This document shows, piece by piece, positions 62,007 to 64,000 of a stretch of 64,000 bases of DNA. Made by a program: the position numbers and the translations under genes. Source of the stretch: Odiellus spinosus (Eukaryota; Arthropoda; Arachnida; Opiliones; Phalangiidae); the NCBI GenBank assembly GCA_963920705.1, contig CAWUCO010000283.1, positions 1,065,770 through 1,129,769 on the forward strand. The letters run 5' to 3'. Under the pieces are notes generated by a model. It searched no databases, was not told where the DNA came from, and saw only the letters and a program-made list of their open reading frames with translations. How positions within the stretch are numbered: position 1 is the stretch's first letter; each line of letters begins with the position of its first letter.

Positions 62007-62379
62007 TATTACACTTGCTTCGTGAGCCCTTTCACGATTATTTCCACCTTTGAGGAAAATCTAAAAACTAAAGGCCTGAAAAGCGACTTTAGGGCCTACA
62101 ATTTGTTTTCGATAATTAGTGGTCAATTGGTCCAACTTAAAAAATGTTTAGAGCGTGTTGCATAATTTGTTTTTAATAAAATCTAAAAATCTGCTCTGAA
62201 ATTGTTTTTTACTATTTTTCGAAGTTAAGCCTATACCTTCCATTAGCGTCACAGTGCTACTTAAGCAAATATGAATCCGTATAACCTCTAAATAGCGTCT
62301 AGTTCATTATCAGGTACTTGGGTAAAAAAACAACCCAACATAGATTTAAGGAAATTGTATTACAAACGAAGGGTGCATA

Positions 62380-62760
62380 AGCTAACACAGTCCGTGAACG
62401 CTGAAACATTAGCGCCACCTAGTTGCCGTATAATTTGAAACCAGTACATTTAAGTAATAAATCCCAAACTAAATGGAATAATACTAACCTAGCAATTAAA
62501 GTACCTTAAATAGACACTAAAAATTTATTATGTGGTGGTGTAAAAAATAATAACATTGACTAAATAAACTCTAGTAGCTGATTTTCACGATAGGTGTCGA
62601 CAGGGGACCTGTAAGCTATCCCCATTCATGAACGTTGAAACTTTGGCGTACAGTGCAACTTTATAACCTGAAACCATCTAAATAAACCCCAAAACTAAAT
62701 AGAATAATATCCTTACAATTAAACTAAAATAATATTTACGTTTATGGGTTTAGACTATGT
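62380..62760 (+). repeat. Two diverged direct repeats
   Basis: GTGAACGCTGAAACATTAGC (62392) and ATGAACGTTGAAACTTTGGC (62629), followed in each by AACCxxxTA..AAATAxAATAATA. Period about 237 bases. Confidence 0.55.
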
Positions 62761-62827
62761 ACAGGTAGGCCTGTAAAAGTAAATAAAACAAATTCAAGGA
62801 AATTACTTTTAAAAAACATTTATTTAA

Positions 62828-63474
62828 TTAAAAAAAAATACAAATTGTGGCGCGGCCTACACCGCTTGTAAGATATGGCGGTGGGGGGCACGTTGCGCGC
62901 CTCACGATGTCTTGGGCCCCCGAGATTATGACCCTCTCCTTCTCGATGAAGGTCTCGATCTCGGCGGCATCCATCGGAGGCGCGGTGGCCGCCCGCCAAT
63001 GGCCAAGTTGGTCCAGTTCGGCGAGTACCCTTTTTATAATAATAATAATTTAGTAAGTTACAATAAGGGTTGAGTAAGAGTTCGTTAGTCACGTACCGTC
63101 CACCCCAAACGTCGTAGGAGTACAAGGCGGCCGCCGGAACCTTGTTGTTCCGCACGACCGCCTGAAACTTGGCCATGGCAGCGGCCGGGTACTCCCCGTA
63201 CCGTATCTGATAGCGGGCGGCAAGGTGGAGGAAGTGGGCGAGGATGCTAGAAAAATTTATATATAAATTATAAATGTAAAATTACGACTATTTGACTTTG
63301 AGAAGCTGGTGAAACTTACACGACTGAGTGGGCGTCCGGGGCGGGGGTGTGCGGAGGGGCGAGCCAGGGGTATCCTGTTCGGTGCGGGGCGTCAATGACC
63401 GCGTACCCCTCCGCGAAATGACGACGGTGGGCAGCGGGTGGCGGTGACAGTGTCCCTCTCCGGAGGAGCGGTTA
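62828..63474 (-). CDS. GC-rich spliced gene, function unknown (5' end not found)
   Basis: Three exons join in one frame on the minus strand: exon A to 63320 (donor GTAAGT at 63319), exon B 63246-63102 (acceptor TTTCTAG, donor GTACGT), exon C 63029-62828 ending TAA. The product includes FAEGYAVIDAPHRTGYPWLA, ILAHFLHLAARYQIRYGEYP, KFQAVVRNNKVPAAALYSYD, VLAELDQLGHWRAAT and MDAAEIETFIEKERVIISG. Two introns keeping the frame argue for a real gene. Upstream of exon A the frame meets a stop at about 63475, so a further exon or a lesion is implied. The coding exons are strongly GC-rich against AT-rich introns and flanks. No family recognised. Confidence 0.5.
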
Positions 63475-63479
63475 CTCCA

Positions 63480-64000
63480 TCTGACGCTGCTCGCTGCGGG
63501 ATTCCCTTCCTCCCAAAACGGTGATGGCGGCGGAGACGGGCGACGCGGCAGGCGTCGAACCCCGGCTTCGGGCGCCCCAGCTCCGAAAAGAGCGCGCCGA
63601 GCTCTGGCGGGGTGTCGAGCGGCTCGGGGGGTCCCCCTAGGTGACCTCGCCATCCAACGTCGGTCCGGAGACCGGCGCGGCGAGTACGCCGAGCTTCCGG
63701 GGGTTGAGGCAGGGGCCTCCAGCTTTACACGGCTATTATAAAAAAATATTTAAATATCTCCAAAATATAAGGTTTTGAAAATCTCGGTACTTCAAGTTGG
63801 AATATGTTTTAGACCCCTTAACCTAGAGTGTAATCAATTTCTAAAACTATATTTCTAAATATATCCGGGCAGTTGTTTATTAAAAACGAGCCGCAATTAA
63901 ACAAAGTTAATTCTAAAATAGGGTTGAAAACTCAAAAAGTTATTTCTAAAATGTCCCGAAATTAAACCAAGTTATTTTCTAAAAATATATCCAACTTAAA
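63480..64000. other. GC-rich to AT-rich transition, nothing recognised
   Basis: 63480-63725 stays GC-rich (a Pro/Arg-rich frame that is out of register with exon A), then AT-rich sequence to the end with no feature seen. Confidence 0.4.

Noticed and set aside
63288-63653. 121-codon Arg/Pro-rich frame
   Set aside because: A different frame in the same exon joins across two introns and is the better gene; this one is a GC-rich shadow.

Overview
The window is arthropod-type nuclear DNA made almost entirely of mobile elements. It is AT-rich, has introns with GT..AG ends, arthropod-style TATA/initiator promoters, and scattered degenerate CCTAA/TTAGG strings (the insect telomere unit). Only one fragment looks like an ordinary host gene: a cytochrome P450 exon remnant near 4.4 kb. 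Everything else is transposons, their relics, palindromes and minisatellites, many nested in one another. The species cannot be named from the sequence.

Layout. 1-3.5 kb: a non-LTR retrotransposon on the minus strand with both ORFs open to the window edge. 5.4-7.6 kb: an intact PIF/Harbinger-type DDE transposase. 8.4-11 kb: two dispersed repeat families, which recur at 35-40 kb. 11.7-13 kb: nested foldback elements. 13.4-22.6 kb: minisatellite arrays, an exact 793-bp tandem duplication, an ISXO2/Merlin transposase relic and a mariner-type element sitting in the middle of a palindromic MITE. 22.887-34.579 kb: a complete Polinton/Maverick (adintovirus-like) element with 6-bp target duplication and about 1.2-kb inverted repeats. 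It has packaging ATPase, integrase, penton-like, pX/pVI-like, double-jelly-roll capsid and adenain-type protease genes on one strand, but NO DNA polymerase; a ten-unit 249-bp palindrome-bearing tandem array occupies that flank. 36.8-38.7 kb: a mariner-type element with an open but catalytically altered transposase. 40.5-42.4 kb: a large foldback. 42.7-45.6 kb: a second Harbinger element with TAA target duplication and a heat-shock-element array upstream of its broken transposase. 50.9-55.3 kb: a MULE transposase split by a 3.1-kb TTAA-flanked element that carries a THAP gene and a convergent P2RX7-ballast-like gene. 56.7-62 kb: a separate Polinton replication module (decayed protein-primed PolB, a gene just upstream of it, and a divergent gene with two PC4-like repeats). 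62.8-63.5 kb: a GC-rich spliced gene of unknown function.

How the genes work together. The Polinton at 23-34 kb supplies integration, packaging, capsid and maturation functions but would need a polymerase in trans; the module at 56.7-62 kb encodes that kind of function but has no capsid genes and its polymerase copy is dead. Whether the two were ever partners is inference. The two most unusual objects are this PolB-less Polinton and the TTAA element pairing THAP with P2RX7-like coding sequence.
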